From Zygnema circumcarinatum (lineage: Eukaryota; Streptophyta; Zygnematophyceae; Zygnematales; Zygnemataceae), in NCBI GenBank assembly GCA_037447605.1, contig CM074813.1, positions 2,614,644-2,678,558 of the forward strand: DNA of 63,915 nucleotides, in the 5' to 3' direction. The notes under the pieces were generated by a model. That model saw only the letters and a list, made by a program, of their open reading frames with translations, made no database searches and was not told the DNA's origin. A program made the position numbers and the translations under genes. Positions 38,907 to 50,035 of the stretch are shown one piece after another (the first letter of the stretch is position 1; each line of letters begins with the position of its first letter).

Positions 38907-40177
38907 TCAGGCCTCCCGCAATTTCTCCTCGATCAAATTTCTGAGCGATCGATTTTGGGCAAACGCTCCGAAAAGGTCCCCCGCAATGGCCTTTATGTCG
39001 GGGTCGGATGACCTGGACCAATCGGAGAACAGGAAGGCCACGTGGATCAATCAGAAAACATTAAGGCCACGTGGACAATAGAGCCACGTGGACCAATCAG
39101 GGAACAACAAGGCCACGTGGACAAACCAGAGATCAGCCAAATCACGTCGACCAATCACAGAATAGCATTGCCACGTGGACCGGTCAGACAACAGCAAGGC
39201 CACGTGGTCCAGAACTACAAGGCCACGTGGACAGAACAACATGGCCACATGGACCAACCAGAGAACAACAAGGCCACGTGGATCAATCGAGAACAACAAG
39301 GCCACGTGGATCAATCGGAGAACAACAAGGCCACGTGGACCAATCAGAGAACGAAAAGATTCTGCTTCGAAACTGAAGGTTCCCGTTTCATACAGAACGC
39401 GCCGACGGCGTCCAGTCACATGGACTCACCTCGTTAGCGTTAACAGCGCTTTTACGGCTCCATGTGCCGCCGCCAGTTTCGCCTGTGCTTCCGAACTGCA
39501 AACGGAGCCACATAGAGAGCGGTCAGGTCTGAGCTTCTTCACAAATCAAACAAGTTTTAGCAAATTAAATACCTTCTGTGGGTATAAATCGGGTATACCA
39601 AGCCGGAGGGGATAAACCAAAACTTAATAATTCAAATTTGGAATCTAATATGTAAGTCAAAGGGGTACAAATACCTTTTCCCAGCGAGCATCCCCAGTGC
39701 CAGTAGAGCTCGAACTTTGGGCTCCGCCGCGTCCCTTTGGAGGAGGGGGGAGAGGGCCTCCACGGCGCCCTGGAAATGCGGGGATGACGCCACAACTCAA
39801 CTCTCAAATTTTACAACGAAATTATTAGTACTAAGGATTGCTGAACATGGGGCGGTACTTTTGTGGTTTATTTCAAAGTGGTTCTTTGGGGGAGGGGGCA
39901 TGGCAGCTAGAAGGGAGGGGAAGAGCAGAGCATAAGCCGGAGAAGGGAGGGAGGAGGAGAGGGAGCATAGGAGGGAGTGGGAGAGGGAGAGGGAGAGGGA
40001 GAGGGAGAGGGAGAGGGAGAGGAGAGGAGAAAGTGGAGAGGGAGACAGGGAAGGAGAAGGAGAGTGCAGAGGAAGAAGAGAGGATGAAGGAGGAGGGAAA
40101 AGGGACAATGCAGCATCAAGACCAAGTGAGCAAGAGCGGGAGACGAGCGGAAGGGGAGGGAGGGAGACAGGACGAAA

Positions 40178-40212
<35 letters not shown>

Positions 40213-43200
40213 GGGAGAGAGAGAAGAATACTGGTCTACCTTCTCTATCAAACGACCCCTCCTTCCCTCGTCTGCCGCAATTGCACATAGAACGTCCGTA
40301 GCTGCCTCCAACACCGCATCTGACGGAACGGAAGCCCACGTAAACGCACATGTAAACGCAAGAATTCAAACAAGGGCACCCCTTAGTTCGTTAAACCCCA
40401 TTTCCCCTACGAAGGGGTTTTGAGAGTACCGTCATTTTCTTGACGCAGAAGACCAATGATTGCTGCGTCCGCTCCGGCAGCTTCAATGAGCTCCAGTCCT
40501 TCGGGGCTGCTCCCTTCAGCAGGTTCAGAAACAGTACCTCAAAACAGGTGAAAAACAAACAAGATAGCACCTATTCTTTGTAACGATGAGTTTGGGGTTG
40601 AAGTTCAAAACTTACTACAAAGCTCACGTCAACGGACGAGGGAGGAGGGGAGGAGGGGAGGTGGGGAGAGAGAGGGAGGAGGGAGAGAGAGGGAGGAGGG
40701 AGAGAGAGGGAGGAGGGAGGGAGAGAGGGAGGAGGGAGGGAGGGAGAGAGAGGGAGGAGGGAGAGAGAGGGAGGAGGGAGAGAGAGGGGAGGACGGGAGA
40801 GTGAGGGGAGGAGGGGAGAGGTGGGGAGGACGGGAGAGGGGAGATGGGAGGAGGGAAAGAAGTTGGGGAGGAGAGAGGGAAGGAGGGGAGCGGAGAGGAG
40901 GGGCGAGGGGCGAAGGCCGATGGGAGAGGAGCGATGGGGGAGGGGATAGGGGAGAGGGGCGAGGAGAGAGGGAAGATTTGTGGAAGTAAACCCACTGGCA
41001 TCAAACTTCTGCCCCCAGGAATCTCTTCGTGAGTGTGCACTATTGTCAGAGGGAGAGGGAGAGGCAGAGGGAGAGGGAGAGGGAGAGGGAGAGAGGGAGA
41101 GGGAGAGGGGAGAGGGAGAGGGAGCGGCGCACCCCTGGCCGAGGGAGGAGAGGGCGGAGGCCGCGTTGAGGCGGAGGGCGCAGTCTTCGCTGCGGAGCGC
41201 TTCTGTCAGAGCCGGACCCTGTCACGTCACGCTCACATGACATCACATGATATAGCATCATCATGTTACGTCACGAAAAATTACATCACACATCATGTTA
41301 TGTCGCATCCCAACACATGACATCACATCACACTATGGTGGGTCCCAAGTCTGGCTCCAAAACCCTGCAAACCTGTAAACATCGGAAAACACCAAACCCT
41401 AAAACCCTAAATCTGACTGCGCAGTTTCAACTCTTTACCCTAAAAAAACGCAAAACAAGAACAGTACATGGGGAAGGTCGACCAGCTCAGAGCTCGAGTC
41501 TCAATACCTGAGGCATTGAGATTTTTAGGATTTCAAGGTCTCTCGGGGTGAAGTGCTTCTGAGATTTACGGGCTGGAGATTTGAAGATTTTGAAATTTGG
41601 AGGTCCCAATTTTTTAGGGTTGCAGAGGCTTAGAATCGTAGGGGTTAAGAGGTTTAGGGTTTTTCTTTTGAGTGGTTTCAAGTGCTTCTTTTAAAGGGTG
41701 ATTTACCAGACCCTGGCTCGCAATAACTGCAGCATAGAGCGGCCCTCCAGCAGCCATTATGGAAGTAAGGGCCCCACAGGCATTTCTCTGCAGAAAGGAA
41801 AAAAAAAAAAAACAAGGGAGTTGACATTCTTAAAGAGGTTAAAAAAATACACAAAAGAGTAGGAGGACGAAAACCTGCGATTATTTTCAATGTGGGGATG
41901 CCCTTGGAATGGCAGAAACCATGTTTGGGAGAGGGAGGGGAGGAAGCATTGGGAGGGATAGAGAATGTTTATGAAAGGGAAGTGAGAAGGATGGGTCAGG
42001 AGGAGGGAGAGGGAGAGAGGCAAATGAAGGAGGAGGAGATGAGAAGAGAGAGTGGAGGGGGAGAGAGGAGAGAGATGAAGACGGAAGTGGAGAGTGAAGA
42101 TTGAGGGAGGGAGAGAGAGAGGAGAGAATGGAGAGGAGGGAGAGCGGAGAGAAAGGGGAGAGGGATATGAGAGACTGTATGTATGCAGAGATGGAAAAAA
42201 AAGGAAGGGAGGGGATGGAAAATGTCAGAGTTCAAACCTGGCAGTAAATGTCCGGACTGCTGAGGAGAGAGACAAGAGGGGGTATCTGCACACGCCCAAC
42301 AGCAAAGGGAAAACCTAAAAATGATTCAAAATATATATATATAGAATAAATACTATATGATACTTAGAAGAATAAGCACATAATCAAACCCTAGAATGCA
42401 AACCCTAAAGTTGTAAACGAGAGTACGGCTCACTGCATTCTGAAGATGAGGCGCCACGTCAGCGCGCGCCGCGTCAAGGAAAATCGCTGCAGCAGCTCTC
42501 GCTGCAACTCCCCAATCCTGCAAGAGAGGGAGGGTTAGGGTTTAGGGTTTGAGGGCTGAGTATAGGGTGCAGGGTTTAGGGTTCAGGGTTTAGGGTTCAG
42601 GGTTTAGGATTTAGGATTCAAGGTTTAAGAGTTTGAAGGATTTACACTGATTGAAAGTGAAGAATTTGGACTTCAAGAACTTCAAAAGTTTTACAAGACT
42701 TGAGCTTTGCAGGAAAAATTATAGAATTTTAACATTTTTGGATTGTATGGGGCTAGTAGAGTTTCTAGAGCTTTAGTGTTGTAAGGGTATAGAATATTTT
42801 TAGGGTTTCGCAATCTTTAGGGTTTAAGGGAATACTTCAGACTGAAGGCCACTGATTTCCTGCCGGATCGCCTCTCCAAATTCTTTTTCTGCTGGCCGGA
42901 ATCATGCAACCCTGCCCGGCGGGCACCTGTCAGAAACTTTTGTCTGCCCACCCTGAACCCTCTCCGCCTCCACTCGCTCCAGCGCACAATGTGAGACCCA
43001 AAAGCAAATTTTCAGCCCCACTTAAAAAAAAAATTCCACTAAAACCCTAAAGACCGAAAAAATCTTAGAATCTACATTTTTGCGCTCCAGCTCCTGCACT
43101 CAAATTCCACATTCTGAACCCTAAATTTCCGAACCCCAAAACCCTGAAATCTCACCATTCAGCGTCCCCGCGGGCGCTCCTCCGCCGGCCTTCATCGCCG

Positions 43201-43216
43201 AACTGCCAGCGCTCAT
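38907..43216 (-). CDS. Armadillo-repeat protein (about 295 aa, multi-exon)
   Basis: Exons in transcript order: 43156-43216, 42836-42891, 42434-42517, 42238-42285, 41707-41787, 41133-41218, 40992-41008 (putative 17-nt microexon), 40430-40537, 40240-40319, 39675-39769, 39430-39495 and 38907-39012. All phases agree. Family-like peptides are DWGVAARAAAAIFLDAARAD, IPPLVSLLSSPDIYCQ, GALTSIMAAGGPLYAAVIA, CALRLNAASALSSLGQ, EGLELIEAAGADAAIIGLLR, VLEAATDVLCAIAADEGRR, GAVEALSPLLQRD, VRALLALGMLAGK and AHGAVKALLTLTR. The C-terminus is NRSLRNLIEEKLREA. It is a pure ARM solenoid with a short N-terminal extension, probably a scaffold. The last intron is a tandem G-box/CCAAT array, and a telo-box/CRE palindrome abuts the start codon. 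The microexon is the least certain part. Confidence 0.83.
39010..39355. repeat. 29-bp G-box/CCAAT tandem array in an intron
   Basis: About 13 units; full ones start at 39034, 39080, 39109, 39139, 39167, 39241, 39270, 39298 and 39327, and shortened ones at 39010, 39063, 39196 and 39219. The unit is AAGGCCACGTGG followed by ACCAATCAGAGAACAAC. Each therefore joins a perfect G-box (CCACGTGG) to a CCAAT box. The array fills most of the last intron (39013-39429) of the ARM gene, and its first, partial unit includes the splice acceptor. Confidence 0.97.
40635..40980. repeat. GGGAGGA/GAGA tract in ARM intron
   Basis: About 345 bp that is almost wholly G+A on the plus strand, between exons 40992-41008 and 40430-40537. 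Confidence 0.88.
41045..41125. repeat. GGGAGA microsatellite next to ARM splice donor
   Basis: GAGAGG repeats. On the coding strand the intron starts GTGCGCCGCTCCCTCTCCCT, so the repeat begins about 9 nt after the donor of exon 41133-41218. Confidence 0.88.
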
Positions 43217-43239
43217 TTAGGGCTGACGTCAGCCCTAAA
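43216..43239. promoter_or_regulatory. 24-bp palindrome: telo-box, CRE, telo-box
   Basis: A perfect inverted repeat: TTTAGGG, C, TGACGTCA, G, CCCTAAA. Its edge is the first base of the ARM gene start codon (43216 on the minus strand). Telo-boxes and TGACGTCA are known promoter elements of plant growth and cell-cycle genes. A perfect G-box follows at about 43252. Confidence 0.85.
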
Positions 43240-45014
43240 GGTCCTGTCTGGCCACGTGGCAGGCACTGGTGGCTTCCATCCTCCCGCTAACGGACACGCG
43301 ATCGTACGGACAGAATCTCGACTTTTCAAGAGAGAATCTTTTGCACCTCGATAAAGTCACCTTTTCAGCTCCCAGTGTAGAATCAGTACAGGAGTGCATG
43401 TCATAAAAATTCAACGAGGCAGTCTATGGGTACTGATTCTTCTTTTGGTCGAGGAGCGGCGGAACAGGAACAAGGGAAGAGTGACGTTTTGTCCGCATCC
43501 TGAAATTGACTGAAAGGTGACGTAAAATTGAAGTTATTTTCACTTGCAGAAAAACTTTCCAAGGCATGGACCGAAAAAATGTTTATCTAAAAAAAATCAA
43601 TTTGGTTCAAATCTGGAACAAATGTAGAGGTGGAATCTCTCCAAGAAATCTTCACTTTGCGAGTCATGAACCAATCACAGCTCGCCACGTCAAAAGAAAT
43701 GGCTTAAATCCACTTTGTAGAACTTCCCAGATTTTTCAATGTTTTTGAATTTTTCCCATTCTACTTTCCTTTTTTTTTTTTTTGTTTATCCCAATTTTCT
43801 AGAAGTTGAAAGAGACAAAAAACCCAACTGAATTTTGGACCACAAAGCTCTCCCCTTCCTCCCGCCGTTCCCTCCCACCCCGCGCGGGACCACGGGGACC
43901 GTACAGGGACCGTGGGGGACCTCCCCCTCCCTCCCACCGACACTCCCCTCCACCCTTCCCGCCCAATCAGCGTCCGTCCTCGCACGTGCCATAATCATCG
44001 GAAGGCCCTCCGTGACCCACGGCAGCAGCAGCCAATCGGAGCCGTCGATTTCTGCAAACCTTCCCGTGACATGACATGACAGGAGAGCCCGGCGCGCAGG
44101 GCGCGGTGTGGGGACCAGCGCGGGCGGCAGGGAGGGAGGGAGGGAGGGAGGGAGGCGCCGCGGAGGGGATGGCGGAGGGGGCGGGGCGGGGCCGGAGATC
44201 CGGCGAGCACAGGTTTAGATATCCATGGCGCCCCCGAGAACGGGTGGAGAGGGGCGGGCCGGGCTGCCGAGGAGAGGGAGCGGTGGGGACGGAGGGGGGG
44301 GAGAGAGGCGGTAGATTCCGGAGGACAGCGAGAGAGGGGAGGGAGTGGGAGGGGAGTGAGGGCTGGGGTAGGGGTGGGAAGGAATAGGGAGAGAGGGGAG
44401 GAAGTGGGGAGAGAGGAGGTGGGGCGCAGGGAGGGCGCAAGAAGAGAAGGGAGAGGTAGAGAGGGTGAGAGAGAAGGGAAATGGAATAAAGAGGGAATGG
44501 AAGGGTGGATTCAGAAGATATCTATTTATCTGGAGGGGGATTAATTTCATTCGGGCACTTCATGTGAAAAAATAATCCTGGGTTTCTGCCTGTGGCAGAT
44601 TCCAAGCAGCTAGCTGGCCTTTACTCTTGCGTGCGTGTAGAGGCAGAGTTACCAGCTGAGGAAGGAAAATGGGGACGTAAAAACTGTAAGAATGCTTAAT
44701 TAACCCAACAAATATGGTATTAGAATGCCCATCCTGTCCGTTTTCCCATAATTTACCGCTACTTCATCACAGGAAGGGTTTTTGGACAAGGAAACTCTCC
44801 CCTCTACCTTCCCTATTACATATCGCCACTATTAGACCCCTCCCTCTCTCATGTTCCGTACCGTACTCTGTCACCAGTTTTGGAGCCTCTTTCTATAGTA
44901 TATATTTATTTTCTTTTTGGTAACCCTAAGCCCTCTCAGCATATCGACCTTTTCCGTTTCTTCATTCCAAAGTTCCACACCTTAAGCGGATAGAGCAGTT
45001 GCACCACTCTCGCA
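43217..45014. promoter_or_regulatory. Divergent intergenic region, ARM (-) and GAMYB (+)
   Basis: Besides the palindrome and G-box it contains a GTACGGAC motif near 43301, CCAATC elements near 43672 and 44031, a GC-rich block with (GGGA)n (44120-44155) and a GA-rich stretch to 44470. A TATA-like TATATTTAT lies near 44900. No gene is seen. Confidence 0.6.
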
Positions 45015-48000
45015 ATGCTGAGAGAGGCGTACCTGGAAGCGCAGAGCGGCGACGCCATGGATGTCGCCAGCTCCAGCAGTCACATCTATGGCATGCCCCC
45101 CCGCATGCTGCATGGCCAGCACCACTACCACCACCATCAGCACCACTCCTCCATGGCCATGCCCCTCGCCAGCGCACTTGACGAGGATCTCGATGACGGT
45201 CTTGAAATGGACGGACTCAAGAAAGGGCCATGGACCGCGCAGGAGGATCGCATCCTGACTGCCTACGTCATGCAAGTAAGCAGACATGAACCCGCACAGC
45301 GATTCAGACGATCTTGAAGTGCTAATTTTCCTTTCGTGCCCTGTTTCGTATTAGTCTGTGTATGGTATGACATGCTTGGGGGGAGTACGAGATTCAGCGT
45401 TTGAGCTTCCTCAAAGAAAGAGAATCTATCTGCGTAACCTTGATCGGGCTTTAGAGATTTTTTTTTTGTATCTACTTCACTGTATTCATGCATTCATGTG
45501 TGCAGTCATTGATACACGCCTTCGTTACGGTGAGTGTCGATAAAGAAAGGTCGTGTAGTAGCAGTAGCAGCCGCAGCAGCAGTGCTACAATAAGGCCATT
45601 GTGCATGCCGTCTTCAAATGCCTTTACATGTGAAGATAAGAGGGGAAGACAATTAGGTCAAATTCCCTGTCTGAATACTTGTTAAAAAGGCGAGTGCAAG
45701 TTTTCCATGAGCTCCCGCCCAGCCCAAGTTCGGCCGCGAACAAACCTCACCATGCGCCACATGGCATGAGCGGTCGCACTCGCGAACTGTCGCTAAAGGG
45801 CGACAGGCGACACGTGTCGCGCCAAAATTGGTAGTTTCTAAATTCAGCGCATCGCAGCCGTCGATAGCGACGGGAGTTACCACGTGTACGGGTGGATAGC
45901 GACGTTTGACATCTAAGATCTGGACCGTCCATTGGCGCACGCTCGCCTCATGGACGGCGGAGATCGAGCTAGGTTTCTCACCCGGTCAACGGCAATTTTC
46001 GAAACTGATAGTTCTTTCTAGTTGGCTCGACAGTTGGTCAACACGGAACGGCGAACTAAGCGCATGTGTGCTGTTCAAAATATCCCTCCGTGCAGACCGG
46101 TCTGAAATTTCTTTTTTCTCGGAAAAGGGACTGATTGCAAGGCACTGCTTGGGAATTTTTCTAGGGAGTCTTTCTATTTTTTTACGATGAGAGAAATTTG
46201 CTGGAATAATTGCTCATTCGAAAAGTCAAAGAAAATTACTTTTGCTTACCGATTGATTTGAAAGTGGCCTCTGATTGGCTGAATGCGAGGTTTTTTTTTT
46301 ACTGCTTTCTTAAATGATTCCTTCAAGTTTTTTAAACGAAATATTTTCTTCTAGTACAATTTTATATTGTTTTCCTCTTCTGGCCCCACTCCAAACCTGC
46401 CCTAAAAAATAATCATCGACCTTGCCGCCGGCGTAGCTTCCTATGTCGGCAGGCCAATCAGAAGAGCCGAAACCGACATGTCAGCATCCGCCCCCTTCCC
46501 TTCCCTTCCCTCCAACGCGGAGCGGTCCTCGTGGTTCTCATCAAGGAGCAGAGTTTGAGGAAAAGAAGGGTCTCCGAATGTCTCTTTCCTGCAGGCCATG
46601 GTGGCCGCCGGAAGGGCCACGTGGCCGCATATCTTTTCTCGGCACGAGCGGGTGGCACGTGTCAATCCGCGCGTGCAGAAATCTCTCTAGAACTCGCCGA
46701 ACCTTAGGTCTCTTAGTACAATGCCTTCACGTAACGCTGCCATGGCGGGCGGGCTTCGCTATTTTACAGCGAAAATGTCGCCCGTCGGTATTCTGCACCA
46801 AGTAGGAAGGAAACCCGTTTGGATTTTTGTTTAGGTCATTGTTCAAGATTTGAATAATCAGAGGCAGTGACTTCCTCTCTCTCACTCTCTCTTCCATTCC
46901 TCCACTTCCTCTCCCACTCTCTCTCGCCCTCCCTCTCCCGCTCTATCTCCCCTTCCTATTCCTCCGCTCCCTCGCCCTCTCTCCCTCTCCCTCTCTCCCC
47001 CTCCCTCCCTCCCCCCCCGCGCAGCACGGCGAGGGCAACTGGAACCTGGTCCAGCGCAACGCGGGGCTGCGGCGGTGCGGCAAGAGCTGCCGGCTTCGGT
47101 GGGCGAACCACCTCCGCCCCGACCTCAAGCGCGGGGCCTTCTCGCCGCACGAGGAGGCGCTCATCGTGCACATGCACGCGCAGATCGGGAACAAGTGGGC
47201 GCGCATGGCGGCGCAGGTGAGAGGGAGAGGGAGAGAGGGAGAGAGGGAGAGGGAGAGGGAGATGGAGAGAGAGGGAGAGGGGGAGGGAGAGAGAGGGAGA
47301 GAGAGGGAGATGGAGTGAGAGTGAGAGAGAGAGATTCGTGTCGGATTCTGCTTTTTATGTCTTATTTTTCTTTCGCTTCTTCTTTTTGAATTTCCTGGGA
47401 ACGATTGACGATAACCTGCTGATTCGTTTTTGGGTATTTTCACTTTTTTTCGCGGTTTCGTTTTTTGTGAAAGTTAGTGACTCCCTTCTTTTTTGACGGA
47501 CAATTTAAGGGGCGCTCTGATATTGTCAGGCTTGGAGTTGATTCTCATCTTTCTGCAAGTTTCGGTTGCTCTCATATTGGACGCAGTATTGACTCCCCCC
47601 CCACCCCCCCTCCTTGACTGGTGCGATCATGCAGCTTCCAGGACGCACTGATAATGAGATAAAGAATTTTTGGAACACAAGAATTAAGAGACGGCTGCGA
47701 GCAGGTCTGCCTGTTTATTCCACCTCTCCTGACCCCCCTAGCAACCGAATTTCATCCAAATTCTCAAACTTGAGCTCAACCCACCTCTCTTCTATGAGCT
47801 CTCCTTACAAAGACGCAAGGATTCAAAGCAGCATTACAGAGACCGAGTCTCGCCCCATTGGTCAGAGTCTGCCAGTACTTGGGGACATTACGACTTCTTC
47901 TTCAAATGCGGACACTAGTGGTTTCGTCAAAGGGGAGAAGCATTTGAGTTTTCCTTCATCAGTTGGAAATGAAAAGGAAAAGGTTTCTGCCAGCTCGGTT

Positions 48001-49233
48001 GAAGCTGGACCAATGGCAGGAGGACAGCTGGCAGGGCGGCAGCCAATCAGAGGGCAGTTGCATGGAAGTGCTGGTAGCACCATTCAGAGATTGAAGAGGT
48101 CGCGAGATCAGGCTTTGGGAATTGTTACGAACAAAGGAAGTTCGAATTCTAATGTTATATCGAATGAAGGAAATTCCCGCGATTCTTTTCTGCTAATGGC
48201 TCAAGCAGGAAGTGGAGAAAGTCAGTTATCCGGTCCAACAGTATTATCTCAAATCTCGGGGGAGAGCGAATCGGAAGGAAATGTCAAGAAAGTGCTTCAG
48301 GGAGAGGATTTTTCCGCCGTCAAGACGAGACGAATTTCCCAAAATTTCAATAATTTTCCCTCTTCATTTTCTCCCCCAACTCCGAATGTCAATCACCCAT
48401 CCTCTTCAACAGCTCCCCCTTCAAAAATGGTTTATTCCCTTCAAACCAGGGAGAGCGATTCTCCAGCGACTACTAACTTCCAGGAAGCTTCCGAAGCAGC
48501 CTTCCCTCTCGGCGACTTCCTTCCGGGCAGTCCTCTCAACACGTTCCGTTTTCCCTCCGTTCCGTTCCCAGTTCTGGGCGACGGAGGAGACCAGGAACTG
48601 CTTGATGCTCTTCTCATGGAGACGGATGAGCAGCTCCGTTTGGGCGACTTTCCGATCTCCGATTTTGCATGCTCTCTCGATAATATCGGGGAGGGGGGTT
48701 TGTTTCAAGGCCCAAATCAAACCAACTGCTATGGCGTTCTATTGGATGAGTTAATTTCTGCTTCTGGTCAAGTTGACCAAAGGAGAACAGCCATATCCGG
48801 AAAGGAGGGGCAGCACGGAGAGGTCATTTCTATGGCAGTTCCAACGGAAGAATTCGAAAAATCGGAGAAAAAGGACGGAAAAGAAGCGGAGGAGGGGCAG
48901 AGTAAGTCATTTGAAGAAATTCCTCAGAAGCTGAGCAAGGACTCTTCCTTCGAAAACGTGGCGGAAATCAAAAACTTGGGAGTGAAAACCCAGTTTACTG
49001 TGAAAAACTCGGCGTCTGGGAAGGAGGCCTTGAAAACTAAGAGCTCTAAGAAAAACCCTAATTTGACGGAGGCTTTGACTCCCAAATCGGTCGCGTCGGC
49101 TTGCGAGTCGTTGACTCCGAGCTCGTGCATGTCAAGGTCTGCCTCTGAAAGCTCGCTTTCAGGGGGTGGGCTCGACCTCCATATTCCCAAAATGAGCGTT
49201 TTGGAGGTGAAGGCGGCGGCAGAGCGTGGCTGA
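45015..49233 (+). CDS. GAMYB: GAMYB-type R2R3-MYB transcription factor
   Basis: Three exons join in phase: 45015-45275, 47025-47216 and 47635-49233, giving 683 aa. A His-rich stretch (residues 33-44) and an acidic patch precede the MYB domain (about 69-171). R2 has [15 protein letters not shown] and [21 protein letters not shown]3 has [20 protein letters not shown]. It ends [18 protein letters not shown], which is diagnostic for the GAMYB/MYB33 subgroup. The C-terminal region keeps GAMYB-like boxes such as [13 protein letters not shown] (as [16 protein letters not shown]) and [13 protein letters not shown]. GAMYBs act in gibberellin signalling and in male reproductive and spore-wall development of land plants. 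Intron 1 is 1.75 kb, and intron 2 starts GTGAGAGGGAGAGGG. No clear miR159/319 site was found. Confidence 0.92.
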
Positions 49234-50035
49234 GGATGGGAGGGTTCAGACTTTAGGGTTTAGGAAAGAGGAGGGAGAACCATGTGTGCATTATACAGGA
49301 CGGAGATCTTTTTGTGGGAAGGGGGTTAGGGTATACAAATAGGAAGGTTTTTTTATGTATTAAAAATGGAAGAGGTGTGCAAGGGGAGAAAAGCAGAGAA
49401 ACTCTGAAGGCCTGTTTTGAAGGGGGACGAGTCATAGACAGTTGCGAGCAAAGCTTAATTTTGAATGAAGGTGTCAACGAAACTGGGCCCACTGTCGTGT
49501 ATCATTGTCAAAAAACCCTTCGTCTGTGAAGAGATTATATAGACCGGGGGGGGTTTGCTGAACAGTAGGAGGGGCTTAGGGTTTATGGGTTAGGGTTCAG
49601 GGCTAATGCACGAGTGTACAAATAGAGGTTCGCCGCTCTCTTGGAGAGGGAGGGAGGGAGGCCAATGGGGTTTGCTGGACAGGCGACGCTTTGTACCTTA
49701 TGGCGGCTACTAACTTATAGCATCATCGCGTTGTGCCATGCATGGATGGATAGATGGATAGGTATGCGCAGATGCATGTATTATCTTTTCACATGCCGCA
49801 TGTCAACTGCGTTCTGTTTTGCGATGTCTTCGCAATGACCCGTCTTGCCATGGAACTGGATCGACCGCCCAATGGAACTTTATCATATAAACTGCGAACA
49901 ATACGTTCATAATTTCATTTGAACTTGAGGAAATTGAGGAACTTGAGCGTATGGAGTTCTGGTATAATCTCCAAAAAATTTAACACTCCATCCACGCCCT
50001 AAAACTGTTATGTTTTTCTTGAAGTTTCTCTTCGT
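49234..50035. other. Convergent spacer between GAMYB and HAP2
   Basis: 3' flanks of both genes, with a few TTTAGGG-like units (49250-49262, 49567-49585). No gene seen. Confidence 0.55.

Noticed and set aside
41486-41511. Possible ARM exon between exons 41707-41787 and 41133-41218
   Set aside because: It gives an in-frame stop, while the flanking exons already join in phase with a sensible ARM repeat.
48425-48450. miR159/319 target site in GAMYB
   Set aside because: Only about 13 of 21 positions match and the codon frame differs from the known site; treated as absent.
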